A stretch of DNA of 41,553 bases from Pseudomonadota bacterium (GTDB lineage Bacteria > Bdellovibrionota > UBA2428): NCBI GenBank assembly GCA_018001635.1, contig JAGNHS010000026.1, positions 1 to 41,553 of the forward strand, written 5' to 3'. The number at the start of each line of letters is the position of its first letter. Positions within the stretch are counted from its first letter, which is position 1. The notes beneath the pieces were generated by a model that saw only the letters and a program-made list of their open reading frames with translations, ran no database searches and had not been told where the DNA came from. The position numbers were made by a program, and so were the translations under genes. Below are positions 34,224 to 41,553 of this stretch, in pieces.

Positions 34224-34829
34224 TTAGTTGGTAGCCGGTGCAGAAGGCTGTACATCTTCTTGTTGCATTTTCTCGTAGATATTCGGATCGGCTTCGCCAC
34301 GAACCACGAGATTAATATTACTAAACTCAATTTTAACTAATGTGTAGAGCACCCTTTTAACATAGATAAAATCTAAAGCTTTATCTGCTTGAAGGGTCAC
34401 TTCAGGCGGGAATTTAATATCTGGATGAATACCTTCAAAAAATTTCTTATAGTCAATTAAGGCTTTTTGTAGATTAGGTAATTCCCAATCGGTCTCTTCA
34501 ATCTTTTGTTCAATGTCTTTGTTATCGCCTACCTGAAAACCTTCTAGAATCACTTTATCTTTAAAAACAGAAATCACTGGCGCTCTCTGCAATTCACGAG
34601 CGTGCATGGCTGTGGGAGGATGAATATCTTTGTTAAGCATAAGAATGTCTCCGTTAGCTGAAAAATTTTGTAACAAGAAAATAATGAGTGTCGCAAAAAA
34701 ATCGATAAGAGACGTGAGCATCAATTCTTCGGCAAAATGCTTTTTGTTATGACCGCCCTTGAGACGATAGCGCAGTTCTTTGAGATCATGCTTAGACTTA
34801 ATATGATAACCCGGGATTGTAACACCCAT
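34224..34829 (-). CDS. ExbD/TolR-family motor subunit (second copy)
   Basis: A 201-residue protein with one membrane segment at about 37-57 (MLTSLIDFFATLIIFLLQNF). Asp43 in the LIDFF core is equivalent to the proton-carrying Asp of ExbD and TolR. The periplasmic part (about 60-195) is longer than in ExbD and has VTLQADKALDFIYVKRVLYTL, similar to the TolR/ExbD end domain. A stretch before the membrane segment (30 residues, basic, with GYHIKSKHDLKELRYRLKGG) is longer than usual. AGGAG lies 6 nt upstream of the ATG. It follows the other ExbD gene after 9 nt. Like AglQ/AglS of Myxococcus, two TolR-like proteins share one ExbB-like partner. Confidence 0.87.
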   Translation of the reverse strand: MGVTIPGYHIKSKHDLKELRYRLKGGHNKKHFAEELMLTSLIDFFATLIIFLLQNFSANGDILMLNKDIHPPTAMHARELQRAPVISVFKDKVILEGFQVGDNKDIEQKIEETDWELPNLQKALIDYKKFFEGIHPDIKFPPEVTLQADKALDFIYVKRVLYTLVKIEFSNINLVVRGEADPNIYEKMQQEDVQPSAPATN

Positions 34830-34838
34830 CGCAAACTC

Positions 34839-35339
34839 CTATTCCGATCCCGTAACAACCAACTCAGTAAATTTTTCACCTAAGCTGGCATCTAATACGA
34901 CAATAAGATCTTCGTACGGAGAGTCGTCCGACGAGAATATAACAATGTCTTTTTTATCGGGATAACGTTGTCGAGCATTCGCCATAAAATCCTTGATTGG
35001 AGCTTCTGGAAATTTATCGACTGTTTGACCTTTATCATCAACTGTTGGTTCTTTTTTAATGACTGTATTTTTTCCAGCATCAAAAAGGGTGAGTTCATTT
35101 TTATTAATAGTGGCCTTTAAAGACGCTTCAATTTTTTTCACCACTTCTTTTTTTACTTGAATTTTATTGGAGGTGTCTTCGGCACCCATATTCACTTGAA
35201 TGGCTGATAATCGATCAAAAACGACCGACACCATCAAGAAAATAATCAAAGTAGAGAAAAAGTCGATGAAGGGAACGAGATTAAGTTCTTGAGAAAATTT
35301 TCTTCGTCCTGACTTTGGACCGGCACCTAAAACTCTCAC
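34839..35339 (-). CDS. ExbD/TolR-family motor subunit (first copy)
   Basis: The start is GTG at 35339, 5 nt after GGAGGGGAT. The 166-residue protein has one membrane segment at about 22-42 (VPFIDFFSTLIIFLMVSVV), with Asp26 in the PFIDFF core equivalent to the functional ExbD/TolR Asp. The N-terminal SQELNLVPFIDFF is the classical family entry. The periplasmic domain (about 45-166) ends with the IVIFSSDDSPYEDLIVVLDA segment typical of the family. Its periplasmic end domain is sequence-diverged from the other copy. It is 31 nt downstream of the ExbB-like gene. Confidence 0.9.
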   Translation of the reverse strand: MRVLGAGPKSGRRKFSQELNLVPFIDFFSTLIIFLMVSVVFDRLSAIQVNMGAEDTSNKIQVKKEVVKKIEASLKATINKNELTLFDAGKNTVIKKEPTVDDKGQTVDKFPEAPIKDFMANARQRYPDKKDIVIFSSDDSPYEDLIVVLDASLGEKFTELVVTGSE

Positions 35340-35370
35340 TTAATCCCCTCCCCCTTGTGAATCAAAAATC

Positions 35371-36009
35371 TTATTTGAATTTCTCACGATTTTGAATAAT
35401 GAGGTTCAAAGTAGAAACACTCAATTCATGAATATCGTCGAGAAGATTCTGGGTCTTAGAATTCAACATCGCAGATGAAAGCAATGTTGGAATAGCCACC
35501 ACGAGTCCAAAATAAGTTCCGTTCATTGCAATCGCAATCGCTTGAGCAAGATAGAGCGCCTTTTGCGCAGGATCCACACCACCCAAAGCACTGAAAGCTG
35601 CAATCAAACCTTCGATTGTGGCTAATAGTCCAAGAAGAGTAGAAACGTTGGCAAGGAGAGGAAGCCATGACGTTCTTTTCTCAATATAAGGAATTTCACG
35701 TAGAGCAGCGACATCCATCGAAGTCTGCACTTCTTCGTTGGAGCCCTTATTCATTACTGAAATAATTCCTGCTTTAACAATGGCGTTAAGAGGACCTTGA
35801 CGATCATTGCAATAGTTAACAGCAGAATTTAAATCGCCAGCAAGAATAGCTCTTTGGACGTTGCCCATGAACTTTTCTTTATCAACACCCATTTTGAAAA
35901 AGAGAACGATGAACCTTTCAAGTGAAATGGCTGCTGAGAAAATAGCGACCACCGATATGAAGTGCATCATAAAGCCGCCGCTTATATAAGCCTCAATTAA
36001 ATGTCCCAT
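35371..36009 (-). CDS. ExbB/TolQ/MotA-family motor subunit
   Basis: The 212-residue protein has three membrane segments: about 13-33 (MMHFISVVAIFSAAISLERFI), about 115-140 (SWLPLLANVSTLLGLLATIEGLIAAFSAL) and about 155-180 (ALYLAQAIAIAMNGTYFGLVVAIPTLL). These match the MotA/TolQ/ExbB proton channel, including the LGLLAT-x-x-G and AIAxAMxxTxxGLxVAIP motifs. With two ExbD-like proteins it forms an operon like aglRQS of Myxococcus (gliding motor) or TolQR. The choice between gliding, Tol and transport roles is not settled by sequence; tolA/tolB/pal are not nearby, which favours the Agl-like reading. GGAGGGG lies 9 nt upstream of the ATG. Confidence 0.9.
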   Translation of the reverse strand: MGHLIEAYISGGFMMHFISVVAIFSAAISLERFIVLFFKMGVDKEKFMGNVQRAILAGDLNSAVNYCNDRQGPLNAIVKAGIISVMNKGSNEEVQTSMDVAALREIPYIEKRTSWLPLLANVSTLLGLLATIEGLIAAFSALGGVDPAQKALYLAQAIAIAMNGTYFGLVVAIPTLLSSAMLNSKTQNLLDDIHELSVSTLNLIIQNREKFK

Positions 36010-36072
36010 GTAAAAAGTCCCCTCCTAAAATCCATTCTAAACAGGCCCTTAGGAAAAACAATCAAAGCCCGC

Positions 36073-36102
36073 CGCTGCGCAGATAAAGTCGCGTGCGCAG
36101 CG
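36073..36102. repeat. GC-rich 9-bp hairpin between malic enzyme and motor operon
   Basis: CGCTGCGCA (36073-36081) and TGCGCAGCG (36094-36102) are perfect inverted repeats around a 12-nt loop. The surroundings are AT-rich. On the minus strand (the direction of both neighbours) it is followed by GCGGGC and a broken T run, so it may be a weak terminator of the malic enzyme gene or a regulatory structure ahead of the motor operon. Confidence 0.6.
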
Positions 36103-36168
36103 CGCCATTCACTCTTTGTTGATTAAGTTGATTAGCAAAAACTAAAAATTCGTCAAAATTCCAACCGA

Positions 36169-38493
36169 CTATTTTGCTCGATTAGCAGCCTCAAGTGCCG
36201 CAATGATCGCCATATTTACAATTTGTGAAACATCGGCCGTGTTCTGAAGAATATGAACCGGCTTCTTCATTCCTACAAGTATTGGACCTACAAGTTCGGC
36301 ATCACTCAACTGCCCTAATAATTTATAACTTGTATTGGCAGATGCGAGATTTGGAAAAACTAATACATTGGCTTCTTTCCCTCCTAATCGGCAGAAAGGA
36401 TATTTTTCAGCGAGTAGTTCAGCATTCACAGCAAGATCGGCCTGCATTTCACCATCAACGATGAAATCAGGATTTTTTTCTTGAATGATGCTTACAGCTT
36501 CGGCCACTTTAAGAGCTTCTTCATCGCGATTACTTCCAAAACTCGAGAAACTTAACATGGCCACTCGAGGCTCAAAACCCATGACACGAGCCACATTGGC
36601 GGCATGTATAGCAATATCTGCTAAATCATTAGCACTCGGCCTTATGTTGACAGTGGTATCCGCCAAAAAGAGCACGCGCTCTTTCCAAACAATCATATAG
36701 ACACCGGCCACTTTTTTCTTAGGACGGGCTCCGATAACATGGAGATTGGGCAAAATAATTTCTCGATAGGGCCGAGTGAGTCCAGAGAGAGAAACATCAC
36801 ATTTGCCCTCTTCCACTAACATAGCCGCAAAATAAAAAGGATCCTTCATGAGTTGATCGGCTTGGCCCAAAGCCATTCCTTTTCTTTTGCGCATTTCGTA
36901 GAGTCTTTGAGAATATTCAGGATGTAAAGGGCTTTGAGAGGGACGAATTTTCTCGCAATTTTTTAAAGAGGATAAACCTAATTCTTTTATCTTAGCATCT
37001 ATAGCCTCAGCTTCACCTAAAAGCACGGGCTCAGCAATTTTATCATCTTTAATTATAGAAGCTGCTTTAAGAATTTTCTCACTCAAGGCCTCGGGGAAAA
37101 CCATTCGAACAGGGTCTTTACCTTTTCGCAAAGAGAACAAGCGCTGACGCTGATCTTGCATCACCGAACGCGTTTTTCCAAGTTTTCTATCGAGAGTGAC
37201 TGTATAACTTTCAATGGAACCGCCAGGAAATTCAATCTGAGCCACTCCAGAATCAATGGCAGCTTGTGCCACGGCGGGCGCAACCCATATGAACACTCGA
37301 GGATCAAAGGGTTTGGGAATTATATAATCACGACCAAAGCGCAGCGACTTAACGCCATAGGCATTCATCACTTCTTCGGGTACATCTTCTTTCGCTAGAG
37401 CGGCCAAAGCGTGGGCCGCTGCAATTTTCATTTCCTCGTTGATGGTACGAGCTCGAACATCAAGTGCGCCTCTAAAAATAAATGGATAACAAAGAACATT
37501 GTTAATCTGATTAGGATAATCAGAACGCCCAGTTGCAAAAATCATATCTTGCCGAGCGGCCATGGCCACTTCATAGGTGATTTCAGGATTGGGATTGGCC
37601 ATTGCAAAAACAATAGGTTCAGCACGCAATGACTTTAACATCTCTGCTGTCACAACATTACCCACACTGCAGCCCATAAAAACATCCGCGTCTTTCATGG
37701 CATCTGCCAGTGTTCTTGGTGCTTTTTTATGCCAAGCATTTCCCTGTAGAGCGAAAGCATCTTTCTCGGGATTCATATCTTCTTTGCGACCCACATAAAC
37801 AACACCGTCTTTGTCGGTCATAATGCAATTTTCTTTTTTCACTCCGAGCGAGAGCCAAAACTTCGCGCATGCAATAGAGGCTGCACCTCCACCACAAAAC
37901 ACGACTCTTATGTCTTCTAATTTTTTTCCACTCACTTCGACTGCGTTGAGCAATGCTGCACCACTAATAATAGCTGTGCCATGCTGGTCATCATGAAAAA
38001 CAGGAATGCTCATACATTCGCGCAAACGTTTTTCAACGGCAAAACAATCAGGAGCACTTATGTCTTCTAAATTGATTCCACCAAATGTGGGCTCTAATGA
38101 TTTTACAGTTTTAATAAAATCATCAATGGACTCAGCTTTGACTTCCAAATCGAAACAATCGATGTCGGCAAACTTCTTAAATAAGACGGCCTTACCTTCC
38201 ATCACAGGTTTTGCGGCTAGAGGTCCGATGTTTCCTAATCCTAATACAGCAGAACCATTGGTGATAACAGCCACCAAATTTCCTTTGCTCGTATATTGAT
38301 AGGCATCCGCTGGATTCTTCGAAATCTCCAGACAGGGCTCGGCGACTCCAGGAGTGTAGGCATAACTGAGGTCTTTTTGGGTGATTAAAGCTTTAGTGGA
38401 CGATATCTCGAGCTTTCCTGGTCTTGAAAATATAGAGGAACCCGCCCTATGATAGGCTAAGGCTTGTTCGCGAAAGTCATTAGAATCCGACAT
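36169..38493 (-). CDS. maeB: NADP-dependent malic enzyme with phosphotransacetylase-like domain
   Basis: MaeB converts malate to pyruvate and CO2 with NADP+. The malic enzyme part (about 1-430) has KDLSYAYTPGVAEPC, GKAVLFKKFADIDCFDLEV, FHDDQHGTAI, VFCGGGAASIACAKF and FAMANPNPEITY. The phosphotransacetylase-like part (about 435-774) has MVFPEALSEKIL and MQADLAVNAELLAEKYPFCRLGG with GPILVGMKKPVHIL; in MaeB this part is regulatory and does not usually make acetyl-P. At 774 aa it is the usual two-domain size. A promoter-like TTGGGA-18-TATAAA overlaps the ATG and is probably not the real one; AGG lies 9 nt upstream. Confidence 0.97.
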   Translation of the reverse strand: MSDSNDFREQALAYHRAGSSIFSRPGKLEISSTKALITQKDLSYAYTPGVAEPCLEISKNPADAYQYTSKGNLVAVITNGSAVLGLGNIGPLAAKPVMEGKAVLFKKFADIDCFDLEVKAESIDDFIKTVKSLEPTFGGINLEDISAPDCFAVEKRLRECMSIPVFHDDQHGTAIISGAALLNAVEVSGKKLEDIRVVFCGGGAASIACAKFWLSLGVKKENCIMTDKDGVVYVGRKEDMNPEKDAFALQGNAWHKKAPRTLADAMKDADVFMGCSVGNVVTAEMLKSLRAEPIVFAMANPNPEITYEVAMAARQDMIFATGRSDYPNQINNVLCYPFIFRGALDVRARTINEEMKIAAAHALAALAKEDVPEEVMNAYGVKSLRFGRDYIIPKPFDPRVFIWVAPAVAQAAIDSGVAQIEFPGGSIESYTVTLDRKLGKTRSVMQDQRQRLFSLRKGKDPVRMVFPEALSEKILKAASIIKDDKIAEPVLLGEAEAIDAKIKELGLSSLKNCEKIRPSQSPLHPEYSQRLYEMRKRKGMALGQADQLMKDPFYFAAMLVEEGKCDVSLSGLTRPYREIILPNLHVIGARPKKKVAGVYMIVWKERVLFLADTTVNIRPSANDLADIAIHAANVARVMGFEPRVAMLSFSSFGSNRDEEALKVAEAVSIIQEKNPDFIVDGEMQADLAVNAELLAEKYPFCRLGGKEANVLVFPNLASANTSYKLLGQLSDAELVGPILVGMKKPVHILQNTADVSQIVNMAIIAALEAANRAK

Positions 38494-38621
38494 TTATACA
38501 AACCTATCCGAATTAGTCCCAAGGATCTATAGAAGGCCCATGAATCACTGAAAATTGAAGGCTCATTGAGATCAAATAGGATTGTTCAGAACGCGAAAAC
38601 TTTGCTAAGCATAGACTCTTA

Positions 38622-40970
38622 ATGCGGCTAGTCAAAATTCTATATATCCTTCTAATATTTATGAGTTTTGGCGGCAAGCCACTCAATGCCCATGCTCCAC
38701 GTTGTGATTATGATCTCTTAGATGACAATGCTCTCGTAGACATCATAGCTAGTTCGGATCACCGTGCCGCTGAAAGAGCATTTGAGAGTTTATGGTCTCG
38801 CCTAAAAGGTCCATCCACTGGATACATTGTGAATCTATTAAAGAAATCAAATGAAGGCGCGCATGTCATAGAAGAAATCGTGAGCGACACCATGCTAAAC
38901 ACCTGGACGACTCTAGCAAAAGGTAATTTTAAAAAGGAAGAAGCTGGGCCAGGTGGAGTGAGAGGATACGTTATGAGAGTTGCCTACAGCCAAGTGGCCC
39001 TTTATTTTCGCCCTGGAAAAGTTAAAAAAAGAAATGCCAATACAACTTTAGATATTGAATTGGATGATGGAACTACTCTTGAAAGAAATTTTTCAATTCA
39101 CGCCGATCCCATGGCACAAACTCTTCCGCCAGAAAGTCTTCCCGGGATATCTCGATTTAACGCCGAAGCCATTAAACAAATCATTGAGGAAGCGCTTCAA
39201 GAAGCTGAAATGAGTCAAAAGTCTCGACAAGTATTAGGAATGCAAATTCTAAAAAATCTAAGTTTTATAGAAATCGCCGAGATTTTAAGTTCGCCCTATC
39301 ACACTGTAAGAGCCGACTGGAAAGAGGGCCTTTTAAAACTACGATTTCATTTAAAAGAGAATGGATACATACTCGAAGATCTTTTGGCTGGAGACATAAA
39401 GAAATCACCCATTAGTCAGAGGAAAGTCCATTTAAGCTCTAAAACCCGAAATTACCCAAACAAAGACTTACAACTGAGCGCTCAAGAATTGCTTAGGATA
39501 AGGGACGAGGTCCTCAAAGCCTACAAAATCGCCGAACTCACTCCACGCATGAGAAATGTTTTTAAAATGAAAGTTTTCGAGGGAAATAGCTATTTGGAAA
39601 TTGCTAAAGTTTTAAATTCTTCCGAAGGCAACATCAGACAAAGCTTTTACGACGCTGCTGAAAAAATAGAAATTTTATTAAAAAATGAAACCATTCGATA
39701 TGAAGAATTAATTCTTTTAGATTTTTCTGAGACACTACCTTCTCTTTCTGAGTCAGACTATGGAGAAAAACCTAACGAAGAATTACTAAAACCAGATTTA
39801 TTTTTAGCCAATGTTGTTGAAGCCATAAAATTAACCGACATGCTTCCCAGAATGAGAAAAATAGTGATACTGCGCCTATTTTATCACTGGGGCAATCCAG
39901 ACATCATGAGGGCCTTCAACTTGAAAACAACAGCTGCAAGCGCCGCCTTCCAAAAGTCTTTGGAAAAAATGAGCTACTTTTTAACCGACAAGGGCATCTC
40001 TTTAAGCGATCTACAAAATGCAAAATTCAATCTCAGTACAAAAGAAATTACAGATTTATTTTCTGATGGAAGAGGAAAAGCGGGAAAACTTAAACCCCAA
40101 GAGTTTCGTGAAAAAATTGAAGATGCACTTGAGAATTCGAAGCTCACAGATCGTCAAAGCAAAGTTTCTAGACTGTATATGTTTGAACATTTGAGTGCCT
40201 CTGAAATTGCCTTGAAGCTCAATTTAACAAGTCCAAGAGTCAGCTCTGAATTCATTGAAGCTAGAGCTAAAATGAGCCGATACCTCGAAGAATACGAAAT
40301 CACAGCTGATGATTTATCCAATGTCGACTTCACACTCCCTGAACTTGAATGGAATCCCACTCGTTACACATTTCATATAGAAAACACAAAAATCAATTTT
40401 AAATCTCGTGAAGAAAAATTAGAACTCATCATAAATTCATCGGATTTATCTGAAAGAACAGCCCTTATCCTAAAGCTCCACACAATTTATCGCTGGTGTT
40501 TTAGAAACATAGCCGAAGCGTTGAATCTAAACATTGAATCTGTACAAGCTTACATCAACAATGCTGTTGATAAACTTAGCATCGAGTTGTCCAAAGCAGA
40601 ACTCAACGTGATCGAACTAAAAAGTGATGACAATTGTTTTGAATATAAAGCGGGACGACGGGAACCTATACCAATTCCGGATTCATTGAAAAATTTAGGA
40701 AATCTTGAAGTTCAAAAATTTAATTTAGATGATTTTCGAAAGAAAATCCTTCAAGCTTTAGAAGCCTCAAAAACATCAAAGCTTAGAAAAGAGTTGCTTA
40801 GACTTCGCATCATGGACGGTCTCTCTAATGCAGATTTAGCCCAAAGGTACAAAGTGCTTCCTTCTTCTATTCGTTCACACATCCTAAGAGCCACCATGAC
40901 CATGAGTCCTGAACTGGAAAAACTCTGCATCAGCCGTGAACAAATCGACTCCTACCTAAACAAGCACTAA
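38622..40970 (+). CDS. Exported protein with sigma2-like domain and six sigma4-like HTH repeats
   Basis: The N-terminus looks like a signal peptide (MRLVKILYILLIFMSFGG, then KPLNAHA, cleavage near 25). Residues about 48-133 resemble sigma70 region 2 of ECF factors (AAERAFESLW, VIEEIVSDTMLNTW, GYVMRVAYSQVALYF). Six sigma4-like units follow, with cores starting at about 197, 306, 407, 508, 609 and 718, for example SRQVLGMQILKNLSFIEIAE, RQSKVSRLYMFEHLSASEIA and RKELLRLRIMDGLSNADLAQ. Each core is followed 54 residues later by a short element such as LEDLLAGDI, YEELILLDF or ADDLSNVDF. Spacing is 101-109 residues. A cytosolic start at Met14 is possible. No Shine-Dalgarno site is visible. Function unknown; an exported sigma mimic is only a hypothesis. 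Confidence 0.8.
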   Translation: MRLVKILYILLIFMSFGGKPLNAHAPRCDYDLLDDNALVDIIASSDHRAAERAFESLWSRLKGPSTGYIVNLLKKSNEGAHVIEEIVSDTMLNTWTTLAKGNFKKEEAGPGGVRGYVMRVAYSQVALYFRPGKVKKRNANTTLDIELDDGTTLERNFSIHADPMAQTLPPESLPGISRFNAEAIKQIIEEALQEAEMSQKSRQVLGMQILKNLSFIEIAEILSSPYHTVRADWKEGLLKLRFHLKENGYILEDLLAGDIKKSPISQRKVHLSSKTRNYPNKDLQLSAQELLRIRDEVLKAYKIAELTPRMRNVFKMKVFEGNSYLEIAKVLNSSEGNIRQSFYDAAEKIEILLKNETIRYEELILLDFSETLPSLSESDYGEKPNEELLKPDLFLANVVEAIKLTDMLPRMRKIVILRLFYHWGNPDIMRAFNLKTTAASAAFQKSLEKMSYFLTDKGISLSDLQNAKFNLSTKEITDLFSDGRGKAGKLKPQEFREKIEDALENSKLTDRQSKVSRLYMFEHLSASEIALKLNLTSPRVSSEFIEARAKMSRYLEEYEITADDLSNVDFTLPELEWNPTRYTFHIENTKINFKSREEKLELIINSSDLSERTALILKLHTIYRWCFRNIAEALNLNIESVQAYINNAVDKLSIELSKAELNVIELKSDDNCFEYKAGRREPIPIPDSLKNLGNLEVQKFNLDDFRKKILQALEASKTSKLRKELLRLRIMDGLSNADLAQRYKVLPSSIRSHILRATMTMSPELEKLCISREQIDSYLNKH

Positions 40971-41553
40971 TTCTGCTACTGTGCGACGTAAAGAGTGGGA
41001 AAAATCAGATGAGCAGAATTTTTTTGAGCGGGCATAGGGTTTAGGAACTTCTCCACTCCAAAAGCATTGCCAATCCTTATTCCATTCCTTGCAGTCCTGC
41101 TTTTGGCTGCGGTGACTAAAGATGTCTGAAAATTCTAGCAGCCTATCAAAATGCCCCAGTGACTGAGCCGGGCTTTGCAAGTGCGCTCTGGGTCTACGAA
41201 CTTGCGTCTTAGTGAACTGCGCACTCATATAGTTTTTGTGGACCATAAATAGCGCGTACTTTTGACACATTCTGCCCGCCGTTTTCGAAAACGAAATCGT
41301 CTCTCTTGCAAAAGCAGCCATCGATTGTCGAATCAGTAAATCAGCATGATTGATCGCAAAAAGTATGTTCTGATAATTTCTTGTAGCTTTTGAACTAATC
41401 GTAACATGTTCGATGTCTTTGCTCTTAAGATCTTTTTCAATAGCTCTTCGATATTGAAAATGTTCATCGCTTATAAAAACCAAAGGCTTTTCTTGTGTTG
41501 ACCTTCTTTTCACAAGTCTCTCAATGATTTCCCGAGTTGCAACTCTAATGGCT
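40956..41553 (-). CDS. Transposase-like protein (IS1-type C-terminal pattern), N-terminus cut by window edge
   Basis: The frame is open from the right edge (AIRVATREIIERLVKRRST...) to a stop at 40956, about 199 residues. FISDEHFQYRRAIE resembles the T/SDG-x-x-Y segment around a catalytic Asp of DDE transposases. INHADLLIRQSMAAFARETISFSK resembles the V-E-x-x-N-x-x-x-R-x-x-x-x-R-x-T-x-x-FSK segment of IS1-like elements. The Glu of that segment is replaced by Asn here, so it may be inactive or domesticated. The C-terminus (about 120-185) has no counterpart I recognise and includes four cysteines. It overlaps the end of the sigma-repeat gene by 15 nt (convergent). A GTG at 41513 is a possible internal start. 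Confidence 0.5.
   Translation of the reverse strand, partial: AIRVATREIIERLVKRRSTQEKPLVFISDEHFQYRRAIEKDLKSKDIEHVTISSKATRNYQNILFAINHADLLIRQSMAAFARETISFSKTAGRMCQKYALFMVHKNYMSAQFTKTQVRRPRAHLQSPAQSLGHFDRLLEFSDIFSHRSQKQDCKEWNKDWQCFWSGEVPKPYARSKKFCSSDFSHSLRRTVAELVLV

Noticed and set aside
38493..38522. TTGGGA-18-TATAAA promoter upstream of maeB
   Set aside because: The -10 box overlaps the ATG, so transcription would begin inside the gene with no in-frame start nearby. A leader with AGG upstream is likelier.
1..41553. CRISPR arrays, tRNA or rRNA genes
   Set aside because: No regularly spaced direct repeats and no cloverleaf-like or rRNA-like stretches were seen on either strand by eye; intergenic spaces are too short for rRNA.

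Overview
The window looks like a chromosomal segment of a Gram-negative, AT-rich (roughly 40% GC by eye) bacterium. Bdellovibrionota or a deltaproteobacterial-type relative is the best guess. This rests on indirect signs: many unrelated exported proteins, an outer-membrane beta-barrel protein of a type common in those groups, an ExbB plus two ExbD operon like the Myxococcus/Bdellovibrio gliding motor, and a PilZ protein beside it. No rRNA or tRNA gene is visible to confirm the taxon. Coding density is high and no gene-free stretch exceeds 300 bases.

Layout. 1-4969: three exported proteins of unknown role (a large coiled-coil protein cut by the left edge, a 135-residue protein, and a HExxH metallopeptidase-like protein); the last two genes converge on a 37-bp-arm inverted repeat. 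5051-8203 (minus): translation/secretion block ffh-rpsP-rimM-trmD. 8213-12657: outer-membrane protein, two exported unknowns and a PPSR-type kinase/phosphorylase. 12741-18485 (minus): hflX, a small unknown, nusB, ribH, ribBA, a CcdA-like/thioredoxin pair, and ribE. 18485-23029: nfu, then a plus-strand insert of a methyltransferase-glycosyltransferase fusion, a dicarboxylate-type symporter and an exported unknown. 23033-31349 (minus): an eleven-gene run DUF177-rpmF-fabH-fabD-fabG-acpP-fabF-rpiB-glyA-nrdR-ribD. 31481-33424: an exported LRR-nuclease fusion and a PuuD-N-terminal-like membrane protein. 33491-36009 (minus): PilZ protein and ExbD/ExbD/ExbB motor. 36169-38493: malic enzyme. 38622-40970: an exported protein with a sigma2-like domain and six sigma4-like repeats. 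40956-41553: a transposase-like fragment cut by the right edge.

How genes work together. The minus-strand blocks supply riboflavin synthesis (RibBA, RibD, RibH, RibE), fatty-acid initiation and elongation (FabD, FabH, FabG, FabF, ACP), one-carbon and pentose metabolism (GlyA, RpiB), ribosome and SRP biogenesis, and regulation by NrdR and NusB. The ancestral-looking nrdR-ribD-ribE-ribBA-ribH-nusB order has been split by inserted genes.

Most unusual items: the signal-peptide-bearing protein with a sigma2-like domain and six evenly spaced sigma4-like repeats (38622-40970); a recurring arrangement in which the -10 box ends exactly 6 nt before the start codon, predicting leaderless mRNAs; the exported LRR-nuclease fusion; and the long inverted repeat that supplies the ends of two convergent genes.
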